64,000 nt of DNA from Saprospiraceae bacterium (GTDB taxonomy: Bacteria; Bacteroidota; Bacteroidia; Chitinophagales; Saprospiraceae): assembly GCA_013214355.1 (NCBI GenBank), contig JABSSL010000077.1, positions 93,212-157,211 of the forward strand. Direction: 5' to 3'. Shown here in pieces: positions 15,822 through 23,417 of the stretch. Made by a program: the position numbers and the translations under genes. Every line of letters starts with the position of its first letter. Position 1 is the stretch's first letter. The notes under the pieces were generated by a model. It was not told where the DNA came from. It saw only the letters and a program-made list of their open reading frames with translations, and made no database searches.

Positions 15822-16748
15822 ATGAGTTTATTAACCGTTGGTACTGTTGCATTTGATGATGTTCAAACTCCATTCGGACGAGCCGAAAAGATCGTTGGTG
15901 GTGCTGCTACTTACATTGCCCTTTCCGCTTCTTACTACACAGATGAAATCAAAATAGTTTCTGTAGTAGGGGATGATTTTCCGCAAGAGGTACTGTCCAT
16001 GATGGAAAAGCGTGGCATCAATCTCGATGGCTTGCAGATTAAGGAGGGAGAAAAGTCCTTCTTCTGGGCTGGGAAGTACCACAACAATATGAATGAAAGG
16101 GATACATTGGATACGCAATTGAATGTGCTAGCGGATTTTGATCCAGTTTTGCCTAAATCGTATCAGAATGCTGATTATTTGATGTTAGGTAATCTCACCC
16201 CATCTATTCAGAAGCAGGTGATTGAGCAAATGGCCAAGCGGCCTAAGTTGGTGGGAATGGATACCATGAATTTCTGGATGGATACGGCTATGGAAAGCCT
16301 AGTGGATGTATTGCAGCTTATTGATGTTTTAATCATCAATGATGAGGAAGCGCGGCAGTTGTCTGGGGAGTACTCATTGGTCAAAGCAGCAGCCTTGATC
16401 CATAAAATGGGACCGAAAACAATTGTAGTGAAGAAAGGAGAACATGGAGCACTGCTTTTTCAAGGCGATCAGGTTTTCTTTGCACCAGCTTTACCATTGG
16501 CTGAGGTTTTTGACCCAACGGGCGCTGGTGATACCTTTGCGGGTGGATTTATGGGATATATGGCCTCAACGGATGATCTTTCGTTTGAGAACATGAAGCG
16601 TGCCGTGATTTATGGTTCTGCTATGGCTTCTTTCTGTGTAGAGAAGTTTGGCATTGAACGATTAACGGAGCTGACAGAAGACGAAATAACAGAACGCATT
16701 GTCCGTTTCGTGCAGTTGGTGAACTTTGATGCAAAACTGAAAGTATAG
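15822..16748 (+). CDS. PfkB-family sugar/nucleoside kinase
   Basis: 308 residues. PfkB (ribokinase) fold: the N-terminal GGAATYIALSAS substrate-binding turn (about 27-38), VVGDDFPQEVLSMM, and the C-terminal signature DPTGAGDTFAGGFMGY with catalytic Asp237 and the anion hole GAGD. It phosphorylates a sugar or nucleoside with ATP in the cytoplasm. The family includes ribokinase, fructokinase and adenosine kinase, and this sequence does not allow a choice. In Bacteroidota close relatives are usually annotated simply as sugar kinases. It is monocistronic, divergent from tRNA-Asn and followed by a strong hairpin. Confidence 0.9.
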   Translation: MSLLTVGTVAFDDVQTPFGRAEKIVGGAATYIALSASYYTDEIKIVSVVGDDFPQEVLSMMEKRGINLDGLQIKEGEKSFFWAGKYHNNMNERDTLDTQLNVLADFDPVLPKSYQNADYLMLGNLTPSIQKQVIEQMAKRPKLVGMDTMNFWMDTAMESLVDVLQLIDVLIINDEEARQLSGEYSLVKAAALIHKMGPKTIVVKKGEHGALLFQGDQVFFAPALPLAEVFDPTGAGDTFAGGFMGYMASTDDLSFENMKRAVIYGSAMASFCVEKFGIERLTELTEDEITERIVRFVQLVNFDAKLKV

Positions 16749-16770
16749 AATTTTTGCTACTATCCCGAAG

Positions 16771-16809
16771 AGCTCCGACTGCCTGAAAATAGGAGGCAGT
16801 CGGAGCTCC
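16771..16809. terminator. Strong bidirectional hairpin between convergent genes
   Basis: GAGCTCCGACTGCCT pairs perfectly with AGGCAGTCGGAGCTC (15 bp) over a 9-nt loop. It lies between the PfkB kinase stop and the end of the T9SS protein on the other strand. Confidence 0.88.
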
Positions 16810-16844
16810 ATGTTTATATTCGCCTCCATTAGGCTTCAATATCC

Positions 16845-17126
16845 TTACTGCTTCATCCATTTTTGCTGGATAATGGCTCCTTTATTACTACATCTGATGA
16901 AATAGGGGCCTGAGGCAAGATGATGGATTGATACCTCTACTTGTTCTTCTCTGAGTGAGCCTGATCTTTTGCCTTCTTGATAGACAATTTTTCCATCCAA
17001 AGCTATTACCTGGATTTGATAGTTCTCTAGCATTTCTTCACTGCTAATTCTAAGTCGAAGCCAATCTTGACTAGGATTCCCCATTATGGTAAGGTTGAGG
17101 GTAGACTGCGATCTTATGTTTTGGTG
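16845..17126 (-). pseudogene. T9SS sorting domain cut off from its passenger by a frameshift
   Basis: The frame is open from a TGA at 17127-17129 to the stop at 16845. It encodes about 93 residues ending in a type A sorting domain: STLNLTIMGNPSQDWLRLRI, YQIQVIALDGKIVYQEG, HHLASGPYFIRCSNKG and IIQQKWMKQ. It overlaps the end of the passenger gene (17114-17866) by 13 bp in the -1 frame. Rereading one A at an AAAA run (17119-17122) would join ...IINDTK to NIRSQSTLNLT in one ~343-residue protein. It is either a one-base deletion in this strain, a sequencing error, or a -1 frameshift. A separate start (ATG at 17084) would lack a signal peptide, so it is not a free gene. Confidence 0.8.
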
Positions 17127-17866
17127 TCATTGATAATGAGGGGTCTGGAGTAGTACAGGCTTGGTGGTTCTTCTCCATCCGTGCTCGTATTGTAGACCAT
17201 CAATGGCGTGAAATTGTCTGCTTCGATCCAGGCATACTGTGTATCAGTGATATTTGATAAGTTATCCTTTTCTACAATGAGCATCCGCAATACATTTTCG
17301 TAGGTGCCAAATGGAGTGATCAGTGTACCAAACCCATCTACCTCAACAGTACCTTCGCGTTCCCCATCAAAGGTGATGGATCCGGGTATTCCACTAGTAA
17401 ACTGAGAGGTATAACTATAGCTATCCTGGTAGTTAATAGGAAACCGAATCACGTCTTCAGGCTTATTAAATGTTGTCAGAAAATTAATGTCTTGATTGGT
17501 AGCGGATACAACGCCCATTAAGGTCATCGAATCCATGTTGGCTTGATAGTAGTTATAGATTCCAAATTCCTTAAGATGCCAACAGAAATCTGCATCTGGG
17601 AATAGGTTACTACCTACAGCACTGTTCAACGGGAGAATTTCGAAGGTAATAGCTTCTGCATTATCTTGATCCAAATCTGCAAAATCCCAGGTTTGATTTG
17701 CGCCTTCTGGTCCCGGACTGAAATTGGTCGCGCCAAGGAATTCTACTTCCCATTTATCTCCATCCGTAGGGATAAAACCCGCATCAATTACAGGTTGACT
17801 AAATACGGTAAAGGAGCTTGATAGAACTAAAAATAATAGTAGAAAGAAGTTTCTAAAGAAAAGCAT
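17114..17866 (-). CDS. Secreted protein, passenger of a frameshifted T9SS substrate
   Basis: 250 residues. Signal peptide MLFFRNFFLLLFLVLSSSFTVFSQ, cleavage after about residue 24. The mature part is a beta-rich domain common in secreted Bacteroidota proteins: DGDKWEVEFLGATNFSPGPEGANQTWDFADL, then FPINYQDSYSYTSQFTSG, and GTLITPFGTYENVLRM typical of lipid- or sugar-sensing beta folds of unknown role. It stops at TAA 17114-17116, exactly where the linker to a T9SS sorting domain should begin, and that domain is encoded just downstream in the -1 frame. As it stands the product would be exported to the periplasm but not secreted by T9SS. Confidence 0.78.
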   Translation of the reverse strand: MLFFRNFFLLLFLVLSSSFTVFSQPVIDAGFIPTDGDKWEVEFLGATNFSPGPEGANQTWDFADLDQDNAEAITFEILPLNSAVGSNLFPDADFCWHLKEFGIYNYYQANMDSMTLMGVVSATNQDINFLTTFNKPEDVIRFPINYQDSYSYTSQFTSGIPGSITFDGEREGTVEVDGFGTLITPFGTYENVLRMLIVEKDNLSNITDTQYAWIEADNFTPLMVYNTSTDGEEPPSLYYSRPLIINDTKT

Positions 17867-17936
17867 AGGTCGGATTTTGGTGATAAACTCAATGATTTAT
17901 ACCAAAGCCGATCAAAAGGTAAACACAGTTAATAGT

Positions 17937-18989
17937 TTACTCTTTATTAGCCAACTGTCCACAAGCGGCATCAATATCCTTCCCTCGACTCCTACGGACG
18001 GTCACCATAATATCATTTCTTCGCAGATACCGCGCAAAATCATCAATCTTATGTTCTGCAGATTTGAGGAAAGGAGCGCCATCAATTGGGTTGTACTCAA
18101 TAATATTAACCCGTACGGGAAAGGCTTTACACAGTTTGACTAAGTTAGCAGCATCTTCTAGGCTATCGTTAAAGTTCTGAAAGGTGATATACTCGTAGCT
18201 GATCCTGTTTCTGGTTTTGCGATAGAAATACCGTAAGGATTCCATCAAGACATCTAGATTATTCTGCCGATTAATGGGCATAATCTGATCCCTTTTTTGA
18301 TCATCTGCGGCATGTAGCGACAAAGCTAGATTAAATTTAACTTCATCATCTGCCAGCTGCTTGATCATCTTGGCAATACCTACGGTACTTACGGTAATCC
18401 TTTTAGGCGACATGTGCAAACCTTCCGGAGAAGTGATGAGTCTAATGCTTTCCATCACATTTCTATAGGCCAATAAAGGCTCCCCCATTCCCATATAAAC
18501 TATATTGGTTAATGGATGGTCGAAATGCTCTAGAGATTGCTGGTTAACGGCGACAACTTGGTCGTAGATTTCTCCTGCATCAAGATTACGATGGCGTTTC
18601 ATTTGGCCAGTCGCACAAAACTTGCAAGTAAGACTACAACCCACTTGTGAAGAGACACACACTGTATATCTACGGTCTACCGGTACCGGAATTAGCACGG
18701 ATTCAATCAAATGACCATCATGTAGGCGAAACCTAGATTTGATGGTGCCGTCCAAGCTTTTCTGTACTTTATCAATAGAGATCGTGTTAATGCTAAAATG
18801 ATTGATCAAGTTTTCCCGAAGCTTTTTCGGTAGATTCGTCATTTCATCAAAGGAACTAGCGCCCTTTTTCCAAAGCCACTCATGGATTTGCTTGGCCCTG
18901 AACTTTGGCTCTCCCATACCCGTTAAGGTATCCTGCAAAGCAGGTAAATCCAATAACCTTATATCTTTCTTCTCTATCCCTGTCTTCAT
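17937..18989 (-). CDS. rlmN: Dual-specificity 23S rRNA A2503 / tRNA A37 C2-methyltransferase
   Basis: 350 residues, full length. Radical-SAM enzyme: N-terminal accessory domain (AKQIHEWLWKKGASSFDEMTNLPKKLRE), then the CxxxCxxC cluster motif Cys118, Cys122 and Cys125 (GCSLTCKFCATG). Next come MGMGEPLLAYRNV and the AdoMet contacts. The C-terminal methyl-carrying Cys343 is in DAACGQLANKE. It methylates C2 of A2503 in 23S rRNA and A37 in some tRNAs. The family Cfr (C8) is less likely because the RlmN-type N-terminus and the GQL ending are present. The start is the first ATG of a compact N-terminus. An M24 peptidase gene ends 61 bp downstream (at 19051) reading the same way. Confidence 0.97.
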   Translation of the reverse strand: MKTGIEKKDIRLLDLPALQDTLTGMGEPKFRAKQIHEWLWKKGASSFDEMTNLPKKLRENLINHFSINTISIDKVQKSLDGTIKSRFRLHDGHLIESVLIPVPVDRRYTVCVSSQVGCSLTCKFCATGQMKRHRNLDAGEIYDQVVAVNQQSLEHFDHPLTNIVYMGMGEPLLAYRNVMESIRLITSPEGLHMSPKRITVSTVGIAKMIKQLADDEVKFNLALSLHAADDQKRDQIMPINRQNNLDVLMESLRYFYRKTRNRISYEYITFQNFNDSLEDAANLVKLCKAFPVRVNIIEYNPIDGAPFLKSAEHKIDDFARYLRRNDIMVTVRRSRGKDIDAACGQLANKE

Positions 18990-19050
18990 CCTGCAAAGAT
19001 AAGTTATTCTCCATCAATCTTACTCACACCGACATTAGTTGAATGATTAA

Positions 19051-20856
19051 TCAGCGGGTTGGAATTTCCTGGCATTGCTGTTTTAACCATTCTATCTCTT
19101 CCGAGTTGAGGTGAGGAGAAAGTTGTTTTAACACTTCTTGATGATAATGGTTAAGCCATTCGATCTCTGCTGTTTCCAGCAATTGTACGTCGATTAGTTG
19201 TTGATCAATAGGAAAAAGGGTCAACGCTTCAAAAGCTAGAAAATCTTTGGCTTGTTTGTTTTGGGAGGGAATACAAAGCATCAAATTTTCAATACGAATC
19301 CCATAGTGGTCCTCCAGGTAGTATCCTGGTTCATTGGAGGTCAACATACCGGCAGCAAAGGCTGTACTCCCACGTGAAGTAGTGGTCGTAGTCGCAAAGC
19401 CCTGAGGAGGCTCATGAACATTCAAAAAGAAGCCAACTCCATGGCCAGTACCATGACCATAATTAAGTCCGGCTCGCCAGAGAAACTGGCGGGCTAAAGT
19501 GTCCAACTGAACGCCGGTCGTTCCTTTGGGGAATTCTATATTAGACAGCGCAATATGCCCTTTCAACACAAGGGTGAAGTGCCGCTTCTGAGCTGGCGTA
19601 GGAGTTCCGAGAGTCGTCGTTCGGGTGATATCTGTAGTACCTTGCAAATACTGTCCTCCAGAATCTAACAGTAATATCCCTTCTGCTGTGATAGTGGCAC
19701 AGCTATCTTCTTCCGCATGATAATGAATAATAGCACCATTACCTTTGTAACCAACAATGGCCGGAAAACTTTCACCGTAATAGCTACCTTCTGCTTTTCG
19801 GAATTGATCTAGTTTTTGTCGGACTTCTACCTCCGTTGTCGTATTACGCTCAAGATGTTGGGATAACCATCGGTATAGTTTGGTTAGAGCCACTCCATCT
19901 TTGATCATCGCCTGTCGGATCAGACTTACTTCCGTATCATTTTTGAGTGCCTTAAACTGACGAGAAAAATTGGGACCCAAAAGGCGTTTTCGATTGGGAA
20001 TTGCCTCATATAGCCCAATACTAACTGTGTCTTGGTCACAAAGGACATCCTGTTTTGAACCTAAGCCTGATAGAAATGGGATGATTTCACTATAGGCTTT
20101 TAGGACTACTCCATCTATTTGTAACTTCTCCTGAAGATCTGCCGGAATCTTCTCTTCATCTACAAATAAATAAGAAAGAATATGCCCGACCATCAGATAC
20201 GAAATACAAACCGGGTTGAAAGCAACATCACTGGAGCGGATATTCAAAATCCAGGCAATGTCATCTAGTGTAGTTACCAATTGGAAGCCAGCATTGTGTT
20301 TCTTTAATTGCTCAGCAATACGATTTAATTTCTTCAACCGAGTTTCTCCAGCTACCGCTGGAGCAAGCTCAAAAGCCATATTGGTAGGAAGTGGTGGTCG
20401 ACCTTCTTGCCAAATATCATCTTCTAGTTTTAGGTTGGACTCAATCTTGATCCGTTTAGTCCTAAAAACCGACTTCATGTATTGTACTTGCCCAATCGTA
20501 AAAAGGCTACCATTGATGCCGACCACTGAATTTTTAGGGAGTTGCTCCGCAAGCCATGGGATATGTTCGGGAGCATGCGGTATCTTTTGTTTAAATAGCG
20601 AAATACCGCTCCCCTTCAGCTCCTCTTCGGCTTGTAAAAAGTAGCGAGAGTCTGTCCAAAGTCCTGCCTGATTCTGAGTAACAACCAAAATTCCGGCTGA
20701 TCCAGTGAACCCACTGAAGTGGGCTCTTGTTTTCCAATAAGCAGCGACGTATTCACTTTGGTGGGGGTCGGCACTAGGGATTAAGTAGGCAGCAAGATCT
20801 CTTTTTTTCATAGCATCTTGCAAAGCCTCAATGAGCGCTTTTTTTTCATTTGCCAT
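19051..20856 (-). CDS. Xaa-Pro aminopeptidase (aminopeptidase P, M24B)
   Basis: 601 residues, the long three-domain form like eukaryotic APP1: two creatinase-like N-terminal domains (about 1-310), then the pita-bread M24 domain. Metal ligands can be read as Asp in LLLDSGGQYLQGTTDITRT (two Asp), His in GHGTGHGVGFFLNVHE, Glu in TSNEPGYYLEDHYGIRIEN and Glu in FEALTLFPID. It releases the N-terminal residue from peptides with Pro at position 2, in the cytoplasm (no signal peptide). The N-terminus MANEKKALIEALQDAMKK is a natural start. It may be co-transcribed with rlmN, but the 61-bp gap and unrelated roles make this weak. Confidence 0.94.
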   Translation of the reverse strand: MANEKKALIEALQDAMKKRDLAAYLIPSADPHQSEYVAAYWKTRAHFSGFTGSAGILVVTQNQAGLWTDSRYFLQAEEELKGSGISLFKQKIPHAPEHIPWLAEQLPKNSVVGINGSLFTIGQVQYMKSVFRTKRIKIESNLKLEDDIWQEGRPPLPTNMAFELAPAVAGETRLKKLNRIAEQLKKHNAGFQLVTTLDDIAWILNIRSSDVAFNPVCISYLMVGHILSYLFVDEEKIPADLQEKLQIDGVVLKAYSEIIPFLSGLGSKQDVLCDQDTVSIGLYEAIPNRKRLLGPNFSRQFKALKNDTEVSLIRQAMIKDGVALTKLYRWLSQHLERNTTTEVEVRQKLDQFRKAEGSYYGESFPAIVGYKGNGAIIHYHAEEDSCATITAEGILLLDSGGQYLQGTTDITRTTTLGTPTPAQKRHFTLVLKGHIALSNIEFPKGTTGVQLDTLARQFLWRAGLNYGHGTGHGVGFFLNVHEPPQGFATTTTTSRGSTAFAAGMLTSNEPGYYLEDHYGIRIENLMLCIPSQNKQAKDFLAFEALTLFPIDQQLIDVQLLETAEIEWLNHYHQEVLKQLSPHLNSEEIEWLKQQCQEIPTR

Positions 20857-21106
20857 AAGCTATCTGTTCTTTGATCTGCGGATGAAAAAGCTTTTATAAC
20901 AGTAATGATGTATTATAAAAAAGGTGAATGTGTTTTGTTTCTAATAGCTTTTGTGGCTTCCCTTTTCCTTAAAAAAGGCTTATATTGCGAATAAGCAAAT
21001 CTGAGAAATAGGGCTAGATCGTAAGGCCGTTGAAATTAATAAATTGCAATTAAAAAATTGTAACCGGGGTCGAGAGATTCCGTTATAGTAGTTAAACCGG
21101 AGTAAG

Positions 21107-22627
21107 ATGCTAAGGCAAACATTGAGCCAAAAAATGCTGCAGAAGTTGTCTCCGCAACAGATTCAATTGATGAAACTGTTGCAGGTGCCTACTGTGGCAT
21201 TAGAGCAGCGGATCAAGGAGGAGTTGGAGGCTAATCCTGCCTTAGATGAAGGGGTGAGTGAAGAAAATTCAGAGTTCGAACAACAAGAAGAATCTGCGCT
21301 CAATACAACAGAAGACCAGGGAGAGGATGATTACCAGGATGACTCCTACGATTTTGATGAGTATATCAACGATTATATCGAGGATGATCCTGCTTCCTAT
21401 AAGCTGAGAAGTGATAATAGCTATTCGGATGAGGAGGAGAAAACTATTCCCATTGCAGTAGAGGATTCTTTTCATGATTATTTGGAGCAGCAGCTTGGTC
21501 TATTGGCCTTGAAGGACGAAAAGGAGGAGGTGATTGCTCAACAAATCATAGGGAGTATCGATGATGATGGATATCTACGTCGCGAACCCATTGCCATTCT
21601 GGATGATTTGATGTTTTCCCAAAATATTTTTGCAGAAGAGTCGGAAGTACTTGAGATACTGAAGAAAATCCAACGTTTTGATCCACCGGGTATTGGAGCG
21701 AGAGATTTGCAAGAATGTCTGAAGATCCAACTGCAGCTTAAACTAGAGCGGGAGGAGCTACTGGATGATGACCAAGTCAAATGGCTCAAGTATGGAGTCC
21801 GCATTATTACGAAATATTTTGATGAATTTACTAAAAAGCACTATGAGAAGCTTATTCGTCAACTTAATGTTACGGAGGCTCAGTTGAAGAATGCTATTGA
21901 TGAAATTCTTAAGTGCAATCCTAAGCCGGCAAGTGGCTATTCCAGTAGTACGGGCCGAGGAGCCGCTCAATATATCGTGCCCGATTTCATTATCGTAAAT
22001 CGTGATGGGGAGTTGGAGTTATCTTTAAATAGTAAGAATGCTCCGGATCTCCGGATTAATGATCAATACCGTGATATGCTCAAGGCCTATAAGGTGAATA
22101 CGAAGGGGCGTCGAGCTAATCGCAAAGAGAAAGAGGCGGTAATGTTCATTAAGCAAAAAATAGATTCTGCTCGTTGGTTTATCGATGCTATTCGTCAGCG
22201 GCAACAAACGATGTACAATAGCATGTACGCGATTATGCAGTATCAATATGATTTCTTTCTATCTGGGGATCAGAAAAAACTGCGCCCAATGATCTTGAAG
22301 GATATTGCGGATATTACTGGTTTAGACATCTCCACGATTTCACGGGTTGCGAATAGTAAGTTCGTTCAGACGGAGTTTGGGACTAAGCGGCTAAAGGACT
22401 TTTTCTCAGAGTCATTATCTACTACAGAAGGAGAAGAGGTTTCAACTTTAGAAGTGAAAAAGATACTAAGAGAGGTAATTGACGTAGAAAATAAGCGGAA
22501 GCCTTTATCTGACGAAAAGCTGAAGAATATTTTGCAGGAAAAAGGATACAACATTGCGCGTCGGACAGTCGCTAAGTATAGGGAACAACTAGGTATCCCC
22601 GTCGCTCGCCTTCGTAAAGAATTGTAA
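21107..22627 (+). CDS. rpoN: RNA polymerase sigma-54 factor
   Basis: 506 residues. Region I (LSQKMLQKLSPQQIQLMKLLQVPTVALEQRIKEELEANPAL) is the glutamine/leucine-rich activator-contact segment. A very acidic region II (about 48-110) is followed by the core-binding domain (FDPPGIGARDLQECL). The HTH (ITGLDISTISRVANSKFVQT) and the RpoN box ARRTVAKYRE (484-493) complete it. It binds core RNA polymerase at -24/-12 promoters and needs AAA+ activators. None is encoded in this window. The ATG at 21107 gives the family N-terminus MLRQTLSQKM. A hairpin follows the gene. Confidence 0.98.
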   Translation: MLRQTLSQKMLQKLSPQQIQLMKLLQVPTVALEQRIKEELEANPALDEGVSEENSEFEQQEESALNTTEDQGEDDYQDDSYDFDEYINDYIEDDPASYKLRSDNSYSDEEEKTIPIAVEDSFHDYLEQQLGLLALKDEKEEVIAQQIIGSIDDDGYLRREPIAILDDLMFSQNIFAEESEVLEILKKIQRFDPPGIGARDLQECLKIQLQLKLEREELLDDDQVKWLKYGVRIITKYFDEFTKKHYEKLIRQLNVTEAQLKNAIDEILKCNPKPASGYSSSTGRGAAQYIVPDFIIVNRDGELELSLNSKNAPDLRINDQYRDMLKAYKVNTKGRRANRKEKEAVMFIKQKIDSARWFIDAIRQRQQTMYNSMYAIMQYQYDFFLSGDQKKLRPMILKDIADITGLDISTISRVANSKFVQTEFGTKRLKDFFSESLSTTEGEEVSTLEVKKILREVIDVENKRKPLSDEKLKNILQEKGYNIARRTVAKYREQLGIPVARLRKEL

Positions 22628-22639
22628 CTTAAATCTTGA

Positions 22640-22673
22640 GTGAATGCCCCACACAACAGGGTGGAACATTCAC
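22640..22673. terminator. Hairpin between convergent rpoN and lipoprotein gene
   Basis: GTGAATG (22640-22646) pairs with CATTCAC (22667-22673). The interior CCCCAC/GTGG segments extend the stem with mismatches. It starts 13 bp after the rpoN stop. Confidence 0.6.
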
Positions 22674-22689
22674 TGCGCTTGCCTTAGCT

Positions 22690-23142
22690 CTAAAAAGGTT
22701 GTGTTACTTCCTTCACTACTACTGATCCCCAAGGACAATATCGCTCAATAGCGAGATAGTCATCTAGATTCTCCTCTACATATTGAGGATTGCCATCACA
22801 TACTTCGATGGAGGCATCAGCAAGCAGCCATTCGTCAGCAAGAAAATACCAGCTCCATTCCTGATTGAGGGAGCAGTCTCCTTCAATTCTAGCAATCTTT
22901 CCGTTAATGTGTTGACTTCGTTGCTCAAGCGGTAGACTTAGTTGGGCCTCCACGGCAGCAATAATATCTGCCTTGTTGGTCCAAGCGTAGAAGGTATCAC
23001 CACCATCATTTTGAAATTCAAAGAATCGGGTTCCTGCAGGAATCTCGATATCGCACATGGCAGTGTTATCATCGTCCTTTTTACAGGCAGCAAAAAAGAT
23101 ACAAAGGCATAGACCGACAGCGGTCAGGTGATTGATTTTCAT
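22690..23142 (-). CDS. Lipoprotein with BP74-like domain
   Basis: 150 residues. Lipoprotein signal (LTAVGLCLCIFFAAC, acylated Cys20), then KKDDDN spacer. The mature part reads like the small BP74-type domain: RFFEFQNDGGDTFYAWTNKADIIAAVEAQL, a HINGKIARIEGDCSLNQEWSWYF core, the SIEVCDGNPQYVEENLDDYL motif and the closing YCPWGSVVVKEV. I know this set of motifs from uncharacterised secreted proteins of actinobacteria and others. No enzyme activity is established for it that I can name. It is placed in the envelope and stands alone between rpoN and a hydrolase gene. The family call rests on recognised motifs, not a search. Confidence 0.72.
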   Translation of the reverse strand: MKINHLTAVGLCLCIFFAACKKDDDNTAMCDIEIPAGTRFFEFQNDGGDTFYAWTNKADIIAAVEAQLSLPLEQRSQHINGKIARIEGDCSLNQEWSWYFLADEWLLADASIEVCDGNPQYVEENLDDYLAIERYCPWGSVVVKEVTQPF

Positions 23143-23417
23143 AATGGTCTTTTAAATTGTATAATAATTAAACAGTCTTTGCATAGGTCGACCCTATAAT
23201 GCAATACTGGAATGCATTAGTGGTTTGTGGTGATCACAAGTGTGTTAAGCGTTGACGAGTAATCGTCTAGTGGTGAGTCTGAGGGTAGGTAAGTATGGGA
23301 TGTTAAGCTAGTAAAATAGCATTATCCCATTATGTAAATGCATAAACGGTATTTCGCTACCCAATAGTTGGGTGCATCAGTAGAATTTTAGGAATTTTTA
23401 ACATATTAGTACCTTGC

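Noticed and set aside
20905..20994. 29-codon hydrophobic micro-frame (starting MMYYKK) upstream of rpoN
   Set aside because: Very short, in an AT-rich gap, with no lipobox or composition to distinguish it from chance.
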